Positions 63,743 to 64,000 of a DNA stretch of 64,000 bases are shown piece by piece (position 1 is the stretch's first letter; each line of letters begins with the position of its first letter). A program made the position numbers and the translations under genes. The notes under the pieces were generated by a model that saw only the letters and a list, made by a program, of their open reading frames with translations, was not told the origin of the DNA and searched no databases. This DNA comes from Eubacterium plexicaudatum ASF492 (GTDB taxonomy: Bacteria; Bacillota; Clostridia; Lachnospirales; Lachnospiraceae): contig NZ_AQFT02000001.1 in NCBI RefSeq assembly GCF_000364225.2, positions 4,235,501 to 4,299,500 on the forward strand, read 5' to 3'.

Positions 63743-63927
63743 ATAGATGGACAACCTATTACATCTTCACAGATTAACCAGATGCTTCACTATTTAGAAG
63801 ATGAAATCGGCGATTTACGTATTATTTTAGAATCATTTGATAATACTGCGACACTATCCCTTATGGGAGAAGTCCGAGAACTGATAGCACAGGCTCAAGA
63901 AACAAAAAACAATAAAAGAGTATTTTT
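63743..63927 (+). pseudogene. C-terminal fragment of a helical protein
   Basis: Reads KIDGQPITSSQINQMLHYLE, DEIGDLRIILESFDNTATLS, LMGEVRELIAQAQETKNN, ending RVFL. No start is visible. It is helical and acidic. The following gene overlaps its stop by 4 bases (ATGA). 63593-63742 otherwise holds no gene. Confidence 0.4.
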
Positions 63928-64000
63928 ATGAATATCTTTTCGCTTATCATCTCAATTTGTTCTTTTATTATATCGGCAGTCAATCTTTATATGTATATAA
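63924..64000 (+). CDS. Membrane protein, partial (runs off window end)
   Basis: Starts MNIFSLIISICSFIISAVNL, a clear N-terminal hydrophobic helix, and continues off the right edge. Coupled to the upstream fragment by an ATGA overlap. Confidence 0.45.

Overview
The window looks like a mobile-element graveyard from a low-GC Gram-positive gut anaerobe, most likely a Lachnospiraceae-type Clostridium relative. This is inferred from strong AGGAGG ribosome sites, MobV and MobC/relaxase modules, DUF6017/TOPRIM replication genes, TubZ and the IS types. There are no core chromosomal operons. Almost everything is prophage, plasmid, integrative mobilizable element (IME), transposon or cargo, with repeated nesting. 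No database search was possible, so family names rest on recognised motifs.

Layout. 1-3617 (minus): a replication/conjugation block (HTH, TOPRIM, DUF6017). 3870-5165: integrase remnant and HTH regulators. 5168-6407: prophage lysis genes. 6408-9964: a Mu/Tn7-like transposon (copy 1). 10230-13470: a mobilization module (oriT-like hairpins, mobC, truncated relaxase) hit by a DDE insertion sequence. 13686-18998: nested IS elements (a DDE_5-like IS cut by IS110, then a partial IS66). 19000-23395: integrase remnant, ImmA/XRE pair, a type I toxin-antitoxin candidate and three GNAT acetyltransferases. 23500-27466 plus 40633-42669: one MobV IME (coiled-coil protein, mobV, oriT, RepA-like ATPase, RHH, integrase, Xis-like HTH, XRE, MazF) whose integrase is split by about 13 kb of inserted DNA.

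That 13-kb insert (about 27467-40648) is the most interesting part. It appears to hold two related elements in tandem, each starting with the same 29-bp sequence and each ending in a gene for a Fic-fold protein whose catalytic motif is replaced by a shared PYExNN motif. The left element carries a probable defence operon: degenerate Fic, then Mrr nuclease-STAND NTPase, then DUF1016 nuclease. The right element carries a tyrosine recombinase next to a perfect 127-bp inverted repeat that brackets two convergent genes, a GNAT-like gene and a SAM-methyltransferase. This looks like an invertible cassette.

43041-53410: another DDE_5-like IS, a DUF4258 toxin-like gene, a TubR/TubZ plasmid segregation remnant, a five-gene tRNA array with one grossly enlarged tRNA-His, two Rpn-type nucleases, a broken LigA and a Tad-like pilus/secretion operon. 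53411-55941: a second, inverted copy of the MobV IME. 55942-61639: copy 2 of the Mu/Tn7-like transposon with an IS66 in its left end (clean 8-bp target duplication). 61640-64000: a second copy of the integrase 3' end, an Rpn nuclease and an RHH mobilization gene with a small MITE.

Many genes differ from intact homologues in the same window by one missing base in an A, T or C run. These may be real pseudogenes or residual long-read indels. Pseudogene calls should be read with that in mind.
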